Source: an uncultured Erysipelotrichaceae bacterium (GTDB taxonomy: Bacteria > Bacillota_I > Bacilli_A > RFN20 > CAG-826). From it: DNA of 14,653 nucleotides. The first letter of the stretch is position 1, and each line of letters begins with the position of its first letter. Below, piece after piece: positions 1 to 7,196 of this stretch. The stretch lies in the NCBI GenBank assembly GCA_947303755.1, contig CAMYZF010000026.1, positions 1 through 14,653 on the forward strand, given 5' to 3'. Below the pieces are notes generated by a model. The model did not search any database. It was given only the letters and a program-made list of their open reading frames with translations, and was not told where the DNA came from. The position numbers and the translations under genes were made by a program.

Positions 1-10
1 CTTGGATAGT

Positions 11-38
11 AAAAAGACATCAAAAGGTGTCTTTTTTT
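11..38 (+). terminator. Intrinsic terminator of the gene upstream of the window
   Basis: An 11-bp stem (bases 11-21 with 26-36, one T-G wobble) closes on an AAAA loop and runs into a tract of seven T. It ends transcription of a gene lying left of the window. It also shows that the open frame reaching back to base 2 is not the true preT start, because that frame reads straight through this hairpin. Confidence 0.8.
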
Positions 39-82
39 ATACGCAAAGATTTAGTAGAATATTTATGAAAGGAAATTTATCT

Positions 83-1315
83 ATGGATAAAAAATATACT
101 AAGGAATTTGAACCTGGTTTTACTCCTTTAACAGTATGCGAAGAAGCTAGTAGATGTCTTCTTTGTTTGGATGCTCCGTGTTCAAAAGCCTGTCCTGCCG
201 GAACTAATCCAGACAAATTTATTCGTTCTGTTAGATTCCGCAATTTCAAAGGTGCCGCTGAAACGGTACGCGAAAACAACGCTTTAGGCGCAATTTGTGC
301 CAGAGTTTGCCCAACTGAAAAATACTGTCAAAAAGGTTGTTCACGTAGTGGTATTGATCGCCCAATCGATATTGGTCGCATTCAACGCTACGTCACTGAT
401 TTTGAATCAAGTGCTAAAATGGACATTCTTAAAGCGGGCAAAGCTAATGGCAAATCAGTTGCTTTAGTGGGCTCTGGTCCAGCTGCTCTTCAAGCTGCCG
501 TCTCATTTAGAACAATAGGTTATGCTGTTGATGTTTACGAAAAAGAAAAAGTTTTAGGCGGTATGCTTAGACTTATTCCTGAATATCGTTTGCCAGACGC
601 AATCGTTGATGAAGAAATTAAACGCATTGAAAAATTAGGTGTTAAATTCCACACTGGTTGCTTAGTTGGAAAAGATGTTAGCGTCGCTGATTTAAAAGCT
701 AAACACGACGCTGTTGTGCTTGCTCCTGGCTATAGCTATGGCAAGATGCTTCCAATGTTCGAAGGCAATAAATATGTGGTTTCTGCCGTTGATTTCTTAA
801 GAGAAGTCAAAGCAAAGAAGGGCGATGTTAAGGTTCCATCTAACGTCTTAGTCGTTGGTGGTGGTGACGTCGCTATGGACGTTGTTTCAACCTTAAAACT
901 TTTAGGCGTTCCACACGTCACTGATGTTGTTTATGAACAATTCTCAGAATTCAAAGCTTCTAAGAAAGAATTGGAAGGCGCTCAAAAGTTAGGCGTTACC
1001 ATCATGGACGGATTTGTTCCAGCCCATGTTGAAGGCAATGTCGTTAGCTTCGCTCATAGAGTTATTAAGTCCGAAGTTAAAGTTGAAGCCGAATTAATCG
1101 TCTTAGCTGTTGGCCAATATCCAGACGTTTCTGGTCTTGGTGTTGAACTCGTTAAAGGCGAAGTTAATACTGGTAAACCATATTACACCAATGATCCAAA
1201 AGTATTTGTTTGTGGCGATATTGCTCATTCTAAATACGATAAGACCGTTGTTGGTGGTGTTCGTACTGGTAAAGAAGTCGCATTATATGTTAATGCCGCT
1301 TTAGGAGGTAAATAA
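83..1315 (+). CDS. preT: NAD-dependent dihydropyrimidine dehydrogenase, PreT subunit
   Basis: PreT is the electron-input subunit of cytosolic dihydropyrimidine dehydrogenase. It takes electrons from NADH through FAD and Fe-S clusters and passes them to PreA, which reduces uracil or thymine. The N-terminal 90 residues are cysteine-rich (C19, C25, C28, C33, C37, then C72, C76, C82, C86), as in the cluster-binding domain of this family. A dinucleotide fold follows with GSGPAA at 130-135 (FAD) and a second with GGGDVAMD at 259-266 (NAD). The C-terminal stretch around VFVCGDIA is the usual FAD-contact region. The ATG at 83 is chosen because GAAAGGA at 67-73 lies 9 bases upstream and the resulting 410 residues fit the family. 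An open frame with a TTG at base 2 crosses the upstream terminator. TAGAAT at 55-60 could be the -10, but no good -35 is seen. The neighbouring preA makes this assignment better than a GltB-small-subunit-like oxidoreductase. Confidence 0.9.
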   Translation: MDKKYTKEFEPGFTPLTVCEEASRCLLCLDAPCSKACPAGTNPDKFIRSVRFRNFKGAAETVRENNALGAICARVCPTEKYCQKGCSRSGIDRPIDIGRIQRYVTDFESSAKMDILKAGKANGKSVALVGSGPAALQAAVSFRTIGYAVDVYEKEKVLGGMLRLIPEYRLPDAIVDEEIKRIEKLGVKFHTGCLVGKDVSVADLKAKHDAVVLAPGYSYGKMLPMFEGNKYVVSAVDFLREVKAKKGDVKVPSNVLVVGGGDVAMDVVSTLKLLGVPHVTDVVYEQFSEFKASKKELEGAQKLGVTIMDGFVPAHVEGNVVSFAHRVIKSEVKVEAELIVLAVGQYPDVSGLGVELVKGEVNTGKPYYTNDPKVFVCGDIAHSKYDKTVVGGVRTGKEVALYVNAALGGK

Positions 1316-1316
1316 A

Positions 1317-2564
1317 ATGGTAAAGAAAGATTTATCCATAACATTCCTTGGTGTTAAATTCCCTAACCCATTCTGCTTATCCTCTTCTCCAGTTGGAAAC
1401 TGCTACGACATGTGTAAGAAAGCCTATGAAGTCGGTTGGGGCGGTGTTGTTTTTAAGACAATCGGTCCAAAATCCTACTTCATCGATGAAGTTTCTCCAC
1501 GTTTCGATAAGTTAAACAAAGAGAACACTCCATTCGTTGGTTTTAAAAACATGGAACAAATCGCCGAACATACTCTCGAAGAGAATCTTCGCGATTTAAG
1601 AAAACTTAAAGAAGAATTCCCAGACAAAGTCTTAATCGCCTCTATTATGGGTAACGATGAAGAAACTTGGGAAGACCTCGCTAGAAAAGTCACCGAATGT
1701 GGTGCAGATATGATCGAACTTAACTTCTCATGTCCACAAATGACTTCTCATGCTATGGGTAGTGATGTCGGTTCATCCCCAGAACTTTGTAAGAAGTACT
1801 GCCAAGCCGTTAGACGTGGTACACATCTTCCAGTTATGGCCAAGATGACTCCAAACATCACCGATATGGTTCCAGTTGCCAAAGCTTCTCTTGAAGGTGG
1901 AGCAGATGGTATCGCTGCAATCAATACCATTAAATCAATTTGTAATATCGATTTAGATAAGAAGATTGGTTTACCAATCGTCGATGGAAAATCCGCAATT
2001 TCTGGATATTCTGGAAAAGCGGTCAAACCAGTCGCTCTCCGTTTCATTCAACAAATGAGAAGCGCACCTGGCCTTGAAAACCTCGAAATTTCCGGTATCG
2101 GTGGTATTGAAACTTGGGAAGACGCTGCTGAATTTATCTTAGTTGGCGCCAAGACTTTACAAGTCACAACCAGTATTATGCAATATGGTTATCGTATCGT
2201 TGAAGATATGTGCAATGGCTTAATGCACTATATGGAAGAACAAGGTGTCGATAAACTCGAAGATCTCGTTGGCTTAGCCAATAAGAACATCATTCCAGCC
2301 GAAAATCTCAATAGAGATTACATCGTTAGACCAGATATCGATTTAGATAAATGTGTCAAATGTGGTCGTTGCTACATTTCCTGTTACGATGGTGGTCACC
2401 AAGCCATTGAATGGGATGAAGAAAAACGTGAACCAAGCTGCAACACTGACAAATGTGTTGGCTGCTTACTCTGTGGACACGTTTGTCCAGTCGGCGCAAT
2501 TAAACCTGGAAAGATTTCTATCAAACCGGGTCGCAAGTGCAAAGCTGAAGATATTAAATTATAA
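1317..2564 (+). CDS. preA: NAD-dependent dihydropyrimidine dehydrogenase, PreA subunit
   Basis: PreA is the catalytic subunit that reduces uracil and thymine to the 5,6-dihydro forms, or runs in reverse. In gut bacteria PreTA is also known to inactivate 5-fluorouracil. The first 330 residues are a dihydroorotate-dehydrogenase-like FMN barrel starting LSITFLGVKFPNPF, with the active-site cysteine C139 in the motif NFSCPQM and the late FMN-phosphate region GIGGIETWEDA. The C-terminal part is a ferredoxin domain with two complete four-cysteine sets: C346, C349, C352, C356 and C380, C383, C386, C390. Length is 415 residues, normal for PreA. The start lies two bases after the preT stop with AGGAGG at 1303-1308, so the two are one transcript and probably translationally coupled. 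No key residue is missing. Whether the enzyme works in reduction or oxidation in vivo cannot be read from the sequence. Confidence 0.93.
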   Translation: MVKKDLSITFLGVKFPNPFCLSSSPVGNCYDMCKKAYEVGWGGVVFKTIGPKSYFIDEVSPRFDKLNKENTPFVGFKNMEQIAEHTLEENLRDLRKLKEEFPDKVLIASIMGNDEETWEDLARKVTECGADMIELNFSCPQMTSHAMGSDVGSSPELCKKYCQAVRRGTHLPVMAKMTPNITDMVPVAKASLEGGADGIAAINTIKSICNIDLDKKIGLPIVDGKSAISGYSGKAVKPVALRFIQQMRSAPGLENLEISGIGGIETWEDAAEFILVGAKTLQVTTSIMQYGYRIVEDMCNGLMHYMEEQGVDKLEDLVGLANKNIIPAENLNRDYIVRPDIDLDKCVKCGRCYISCYDGGHQAIEWDEEKREPSCNTDKCVGCLLCGHVCPVGAIKPGKISIKPGRKCKAEDIKL

Positions 2565-2582
2565 AATAATTTATATACTAAG

Positions 2583-2611
2583 AAAGTGGGTTAGAAATAG
2601 CTCACTTTTTT
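2583..2611 (+). terminator. Intrinsic terminator after preTA
   Basis: A 10-bp stem (2583-2592 with 2599-2608, two wobble pairs) with a six-base loop ends in a run of T to 2611. It lies 19 bases after the preA stop and closes the preTA operon. Confidence 0.85.
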
Positions 2612-2624
2612 ATTACCAAAAAAG

Positions 2625-2677
2625 CATGTAATTAAAAATAACTTACATGAATTATTTTTATTTGTTATAGCGGGCGT
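2625..2677 (+). promoter_or_regulatory. Putative promoter and inverted repeat before the lipoprotein gene
   Basis: CATGTAA at 2625-2631 and TTACATG at 2643-2649 form a perfect 7-bp inverted repeat with an 11-base spacer. The right arm overlaps a possible -35 (TTACAT, 2643-2648). An extended -10 (TG at 2663-2664, TATAGC at 2666-2671) follows 17 bases later. This would start transcription very near the ATG at 2678. Both hexamers are imperfect, so this is a proposal. Confidence 0.35.
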
Positions 2678-4459
2678 ATGAAAACAAAGTCGTTATTATT
2701 GTTCTCAACATCTTTAGTTGCCTTATTACTCGCTGGTTGCAATACATCTACTGGTGGTTCTAATAAAAAAAGAAAAAATAGTTCTGGCGATTCTTTAACA
2801 AGTTCTAAAACCGGCTCCACGAGTGGAAACACTACTCGTAGTGGAACAGTTACATATTCAACAGGCACATATGTGCCAACTTCAACCTCTGATCCTGATT
2901 GGGGTGGTGGTGACATCACTGGCGATTTTTCAGTTGTTAACGAAGCTGGCCAAAAGTCTGGTTATACCGTTTCAGGTTCGGTTGTCACAATTGGAGTGGC
3001 AGGAACTTATACCTTAACTGGAAGTTATAACGGAAGAATCGTTGTCGACGTTGATGAATCGGAAACTGTTGAATTAGATTTAAATGGTGTGTCTATCACT
3101 GCAAGTGATAACGCTCCAATTTTCGCTAAGAGTGCGGATAAACTTAAAATCAAAGCAGTTAAAGACACAATCAACCAAATCATTGATAATCGTTCTAAGA
3201 AAACTTCTGATAGTGATGCCCAAGGCGAAGGCGCTATCGCTGCAAAATGCGATTTAAATCTCATTGGTAAAGGCACTCTTTCCGTTGAAGGAAATTACAA
3301 TAATGGTGTTCACACTTCAAAAGATTTGAAGATTAAAAATATTCAACTCAAATCATATGGCTATCAACATGCAATTAGAGGTGGCAATTCTATCGAAGTT
3401 GTTAACGCTGCAACATATATTAAAGCAATTGCTGCAACTGGTGATGGTTTCAAGAGCAATGATGCAAGCGTTAATTCTAGTAAGCAAAAAGGAAACATTT
3501 GTTTCTATGGTGGTACAACCGTCATTCATTCAAAAGAAGATGGTGTTGATGCAGCATACGATTTAATTTGCGCATCTGGAACAGATGATGATAGCGGCGA
3601 AACAACTATTCCAACAATCAATATTTATACTGACAAATATGCAACCTTAACCAAAGGTACTTATCGTCCAGGCCCAGGCGGTGGTGGCCCAGGTGGCGGT
3701 GGAAGCGAAGGTAATACAAATAAATCTTCGACAACCGCGAAAGGATTAAAAGGATCAAATACCATTCAGATTTCTGATGGTCAAATTTATATCAAAGCAT
3801 ACGATGATGGCCTTCATGCTAATAGCGAAGCTTTAACCGATTCCGATGGCAATTCAACAGGAAAAACCGGCTTAGGTAACGTTACTATTTCCGGTGGAAC
3901 TATCACGATTGACTGCTCTGATGATGGCATGCACGCTGATAACACTTTATCAATTACTGATAATGCAATTATCAATGTCACCAATTCCTATGAAGGTCTT
4001 GAAGGCTCTATCATCAATGTTTCATGTGGAACAACAAGAGTCTATGGAACTGACGACGGCATCAATGCTAGCGGTGGTAGTCCAGCCATCAATATTTCTG
4101 GTGGCTTCTTTGAAATCTCGGTTAATCCAAATGGAGATGTCGATGGTATTGATAGCAATGGGACATTTAACCAAACTGGTGGCGTTGTTGTCACTAAAGG
4201 ACCAAACCAAACAATGGCTTCCGCTTTAGATCATCAAGGTAGAGCCACAATAAACGGTGGAACTCTCGTTGTTTTAGGTGCCATTGAAGGACAAAACACA
4301 AACGTCACGATTGGCAGTGCGATGAAATCATATTCTCTTTTACTTCATTCCTCTGGTTCACATACTTTTACAGTTAACGGTAATAGTTATTCGATCAATA
4401 ACTCTTTTTCATACGCGAAGACAATTTGCTATAGCGATGCCTCCGTCAGTGGTAACTAA
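2678..4459 (+). CDS. Surface lipoprotein with Cthe_2159-like (DUF4353) carbohydrate-binding beta-helix
   Basis: A secreted, lipid-anchored protein of 593 residues. Residues 1-20 are a lipoprotein signal peptide with lipobox LLAG and lipidated C21. A Ser/Thr/Gly-rich linker follows to about residue 75, then the family start (YTVSG, GTYTLTGSYNGRIVVDV, LDLNGVSI). The body repeats short turns of the type DDG plus His or Asn: GDGFKSN near 255, DDGLHAN at 376, DDGMHAD at 415, DDGINAS at 459 and VDGIDSN at 488. In this family such turns build a right-handed beta-helix with calcium sites. The founding Clostridium protein binds cellulose and acidic sugars. A Pro/Gly-rich insert lies at about 331-345. 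No catalytic motif or wall-sorting signal is seen. The gene stands alone. No clear Shine-Dalgarno precedes the ATG (only AGCGGGCGT), but the signal peptide fixes this start. Binding target is unknown; an adhesin or glycan-capture role is inference. Confidence 0.85.
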   Translation: MKTKSLLLFSTSLVALLLAGCNTSTGGSNKKRKNSSGDSLTSSKTGSTSGNTTRSGTVTYSTGTYVPTSTSDPDWGGGDITGDFSVVNEAGQKSGYTVSGSVVTIGVAGTYTLTGSYNGRIVVDVDESETVELDLNGVSITASDNAPIFAKSADKLKIKAVKDTINQIIDNRSKKTSDSDAQGEGAIAAKCDLNLIGKGTLSVEGNYNNGVHTSKDLKIKNIQLKSYGYQHAIRGGNSIEVVNAATYIKAIAATGDGFKSNDASVNSSKQKGNICFYGGTTVIHSKEDGVDAAYDLICASGTDDDSGETTIPTINIYTDKYATLTKGTYRPGPGGGGPGGGGSEGNTNKSSTTAKGLKGSNTIQISDGQIYIKAYDDGLHANSEALTDSDGNSTGKTGLGNVTISGGTITIDCSDDGMHADNTLSITDNAIINVTNSYEGLEGSIINVSCGTTRVYGTDDGINASGGSPAINISGGFFEISVNPNGDVDGIDSNGTFNQTGGVVVTKGPNQTMASALDHQGRATINGGTLVVLGAIEGQNTNVTIGSAMKSYSLLLHSSGSHTFTVNGNSYSINNSFSYAKTICYSDASVSGN

Positions 4460-4470
4460 TATAAAACCTT

Positions 4471-4500
4471 ACATACGAGTTTATGCCTATAGGCGTATGT
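4471..4500. promoter_or_regulatory. Dyad-symmetric element upstream of gdhA promoter
   Basis: ACATACG (4471-4477) and CGTATGT (4494-4500) are perfect inverted arms, and inside them lies the 10-bp palindrome GCCTATAGGC (4485-4494). The element ends on the first base of the predicted -35 box and has no T-tract behind it. An operator for a DNA-binding regulator therefore fits better than a terminator. Confidence 0.45.
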
Positions 4501-4527
4501 TGAATTACGCGCTTAATGTGCTAAAAT
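4500..4527 (+). promoter_or_regulatory. Sigma-A-type promoter of the gdhA-serA operon
   Basis: The -35 TTGAAT (4500-4505) and -10 TAAAAT (4522-4527) are spaced by 16 bases, and the -10 is extended by TGC (4519-4521). The expected transcript start is about 4534, giving an untranslated leader of roughly 85 bases before gdhA. Confidence 0.65.
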
Positions 4528-4541
4528 GTAAGCGGTTACAT
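4526..4541. promoter_or_regulatory. Catabolite-responsive element (cre) for CcpA
   Basis: The 16 bases around TGTAAGCGGTTACA match the Bacillus cre consensus WTGNAARCGNWWWCAW at every position. The site overlaps the last bases of the -10 and the predicted transcript start. CcpA binding there would be expected to repress gdhA when preferred sugars are present. The ccpA gene is not in the window. Confidence 0.65.
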
Positions 4542-4570
4542 ATGCTCATTGAATTGATACATTAAAAACC

Positions 4571-4594
4571 ATAGCAACATTAGTTGCTATTTTT
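4571..4594 (+). terminator. Intrinsic terminator hairpin in the gdhA leader
   Basis: ATAGCAAC (4571-4578) pairs perfectly with GTTGCTAT (4583-4590) around an ATTA loop, followed directly by T residues to 4594. It lies downstream of the gdhA promoter and 26 bases before the gdhA ATG. It may be an attenuator of the gdhA operon, or a terminator for the lipoprotein transcript that gdhA transcripts must also pass. Confidence 0.7.
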
Positions 4595-4620
4595 AACTAT
4601 TAGTAGGAAAGGAATATTAA

Positions 4621-5967
4621 ATGTACAAAAGTAGTTATTTAAATCGTGTTCTTCGCGAAGTTAAAGCGAAAAACAAAGAGCAAAAAGAATTCATCGCCGC
4701 AGTTGAAGAGTTCTTTGATTCCATGGACTTTGTCGTTGATAAAGATCCAAGAATTGAAAAATTCGCGATCTTAGAAAGAATCGTTGTCCCAGAAAGAATT
4801 ATCACTATGAGAGTTCCATGGGTTGATGACCGCGGTCGTATCAAAGTTAATACTGGCTATCGTGTTGAATTTAACTCCGCGATTGGTCCATATAAAGGCG
4901 GTATGAGATTTGATAAATCCGTCAATCTCTCCATTCTCAAATTCTTAGGATTTGAGCAAACCTTCAAAAACTCCCTTACTGGCCTTCCAATGGGTGGCGG
5001 TAAAGGTGGTGCTGACTTCGATCCAAGAGGTCATTCCGATGGTGAAATCATGAGATTCTGTCAATCAATGATGGCGGAACTCTTTAGACATATTGGTCCA
5101 AACACTGACGTTCCAGCTGGAGACTTAGGTTTCGGTGCTAGAGAAATCGGTTATATGTTCGGCTACTACAAGAAACTTAGAGATGAATTTACTGGTGTTT
5201 TCACTGGTAAAGGTATCTCCTACGGTGGTTCTTTAGGAAGACCAGAAGCTACTGGCTATGGACTTCTCTACTTTGTAGAAGAAATGCTTAAAGAATTTAA
5301 GAAAGAATCTATCAAAGGTAAGAAAGTCGTTATCTCTGGTTCTGGTAAAGTCGGTGGCATGGCCGCTGAAAAGGCAAACCAATTAGGTGCTATCTTAGTC
5401 GCAATGTCTGACATCGATGGTTATGTCTATGATCCAAATGGATTAGATGTTAAATACATTACTAAGAAAGCAAAAGAAAAAGGCTTATTCTCTAAAGAAT
5501 ACGCTCAAGATCATAAAGGCGCGAAATTCGTCGCAGGCCCACATGGTATGTGGTCAGTTCCGTGCGATATCGCGCTTCCGTGTGCAACCCAAGGTGAAAT
5601 TCATGAAGAAGACGCTAAACTTCTTAAGAAGAATGGCTGCTTCATGGTCGTCGAAGGTGCAAATATGCCATGTGATGTTGAAGCAATTCGCTACTTTAAT
5701 TCCAATGGTGTGTTGTTCGCTCCTGGCAAAGCCTCTAACGCTGGTGGTGTTGCCGTCTCTGGTTTAGAAATGAGCCAAAACGCAATTCACTTATCTTGGA
5801 CATTCGAAGAAGTCGATGCCAGATTAAAACAAATCATGAAAGACATCTTCAAAAAATGCCACGATACAGCCGTCAAATATGGTCAACCAACCAACTTAGC
5901 ATTAGGTGCTAATATTGCTGGATTTGAGAAAGTCATGGATGCCATGATTGCTCAAGGAGTGTGTTAA
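4621..5967 (+). CDS. gdhA: Glutamate dehydrogenase, hexameric (probably NADP-dependent)
   Basis: Cytosolic enzyme making glutamate from 2-oxoglutarate and ammonium with NAD(P)H, reversible. Length is 448 residues, as in bacterial hexameric GDH. The substrate domain has the motif GGGKGGADFDP with catalytic K128, then PAGDLGFGAREIG with catalytic D168. The Rossmann domain begins VVISGSGKVGG near residue 237. Coenzyme preference is not certain: the loop after the second strand reads AMSDIDG. The SD is AGGAAAGGA just before the ATG at 4621. It is the first gene of a four-gene operon with DUF1015, serC and serA, supplying the glutamate that SerC uses as amino donor. Control is indicated by a palindrome, a cre site and a leader hairpin upstream. 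Confidence 0.95.
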   Translation: MYKSSYLNRVLREVKAKNKEQKEFIAAVEEFFDSMDFVVDKDPRIEKFAILERIVVPERIITMRVPWVDDRGRIKVNTGYRVEFNSAIGPYKGGMRFDKSVNLSILKFLGFEQTFKNSLTGLPMGGGKGGADFDPRGHSDGEIMRFCQSMMAELFRHIGPNTDVPAGDLGFGAREIGYMFGYYKKLRDEFTGVFTGKGISYGGSLGRPEATGYGLLYFVEEMLKEFKKESIKGKKVVISGSGKVGGMAAEKANQLGAILVAMSDIDGYVYDPNGLDVKYITKKAKEKGLFSKEYAQDHKGAKFVAGPHGMWSVPCDIALPCATQGEIHEEDAKLLKKNGCFMVVEGANMPCDVEAIRYFNSNGVLFAPGKASNAGGVAVSGLEMSQNAIHLSWTFEEVDARLKQIMKDIFKKCHDTAVKYGQPTNLALGANIAGFEKVMDAMIAQGVC

Positions 5968-7184
5968 TGGCCTTTAATACAATTAAGGCTCCTCATATTC
6001 TCCTTCCAAAAGAAGGAGTGGATATGCATGCGTGGTCGACGATCGCTTGCGATCAATTCACCTCTCAATTAGATTATTGGGAAGACGTTGAGAAGATTGT
6101 TGGTGATAAAGTTTCGACTTTACGCATGATGTTTCCAGAAGCTTATTTAGGTAAAGTTGATGAAGAAAAATTCATCGCTGATACCAATAAAAATATCGAA
6201 CGTTATCTAAAAGATAATACTCTTGTTGATCAAGGAGAATGTTTTATCCTTGTCGATAGATCCACTCCAGTGGTGAAACGTCGTTTAGGATTAATCATTT
6301 CCATCGACTTAGATGATTATACTTATGAAAAAGGTGTGAAATCTTTGATTAGAGCCTCTGAGGCAACAATCGTGGAAAGAATTCCACCAAGACTCAAAAT
6401 TAGAAAAGATGCAGCGGTGGAACTTCCACACATTCTCTTCTTATTTGATGATAAAGAACGTTCAATTATTGAAAAGCTTTATGAGAAACGTAATTCGTTT
6501 AAGAAAGTCTACGACTTTGATTTGATGAAAAATGGTGGACATATCACTGGTTATAAGATCACTGATACCAAACCAATCATCAAACAATTCGAAGACTTAT
6601 TAAATAAGAACAACAATGGTTTACTTTTCATCGTTGGAGACGGAAACCATTCTTTAGCCACAGCGAAAGCGCATTGGGATAAGATTAAAGTTTCTTTAAG
6701 TGAAAAAGAGAAAGAAAATCATCCAGCACGCTACGCATTAGTAGAAGCCTTAAACATCTACGATGAGGGTTTGATTTTTGAACCGATTCATCGTGTCGTG
6801 TTTAATCCAAAAGATGATTTCGTCCCAGGACTAATTAAAGTCTTAAACGGTGAAAACAAAACCTATTTATATTCTTCTAGTTTCGGCAAAAAAGAAATCT
6901 CGATTCCTAAAGTCGGACCAGAAGCATATAAAGCTGTTCAAACTTACATCGACTCTTATTTAAAGAGTCACCCAGAAACTTCAGTTGATTATATTCATGA
7001 TGAAGACCAAACAATTGAAGTCGCTAAAAATAACCCCAATAGTGTCGCATTAATTATGCCGGCACTTACAAAAGGCGATATCTTTGATTACATCGCCAAA
7101 GATGAAGTCTTACCGAGAAAAGCTTTCTCGATGGGACACGCTGTTGAAAAGCGTTATTATCTTGAATCCAAAAGAATTAAATAA
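5967..7184 (+). CDS. DUF1015 (COG4198) family protein
   Basis: A soluble protein of 405 residues belonging to DUF1015, whose function is not established. It opens with APHILLPKEGVDMHAWSTIACDQFTSQ. It carries the family's best-conserved motif as GDGNHSLATAK (from residue 224, with H228), followed by a HPARYALVE segment; the family often shows DGHHR at that place. No signal peptide or membrane helix is seen. The start is the ATG at 5967, whose A is the last base of the gdhA stop (TAATG), with AAGGAG at 5954-5959. The in-frame GTG at 5961 has no room for an SD. DUF1015 genes lie beside serA and serC in many anaerobes, and here the gene sits between gdhA and serC. A role in serine or phosphoserine metabolism is therefore likely but unproven. 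The conserved Asp/His motif suggests metal or phosphate chemistry, which is inference. Confidence 0.85.
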   Translation: MAFNTIKAPHILLPKEGVDMHAWSTIACDQFTSQLDYWEDVEKIVGDKVSTLRMMFPEAYLGKVDEEKFIADTNKNIERYLKDNTLVDQGECFILVDRSTPVVKRRLGLIISIDLDDYTYEKGVKSLIRASEATIVERIPPRLKIRKDAAVELPHILFLFDDKERSIIEKLYEKRNSFKKVYDFDLMKNGGHITGYKITDTKPIIKQFEDLLNKNNNGLLFIVGDGNHSLATAKAHWDKIKVSLSEKEKENHPARYALVEALNIYDEGLIFEPIHRVVFNPKDDFVPGLIKVLNGENKTYLYSSSFGKKEISIPKVGPEAYKAVQTYIDSYLKSHPETSVDYIHDEDQTIEVAKNNPNSVALIMPALTKGDIFDYIAKDEVLPRKAFSMGHAVEKRYYLESKRIK

Positions 7185-7196
7185 GGAGGAGATTCA

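Noticed and set aside
2..82. N-terminal extension of preT from a TTG at base 2, or from the ATG at 65
   Set aside because: The extension translates through a terminator hairpin and lacks family similarity. The ATG at 65 has no SD, while the ATG at 83 has GAAAGGA at good distance and gives the family length.
3894..4229. 111-codon alternative frame inside the lipoprotein gene
   Set aside because: The composition is that of a frame-shifted repeat-rich gene and there is no start signal; the main frame carries the DDG repeats.
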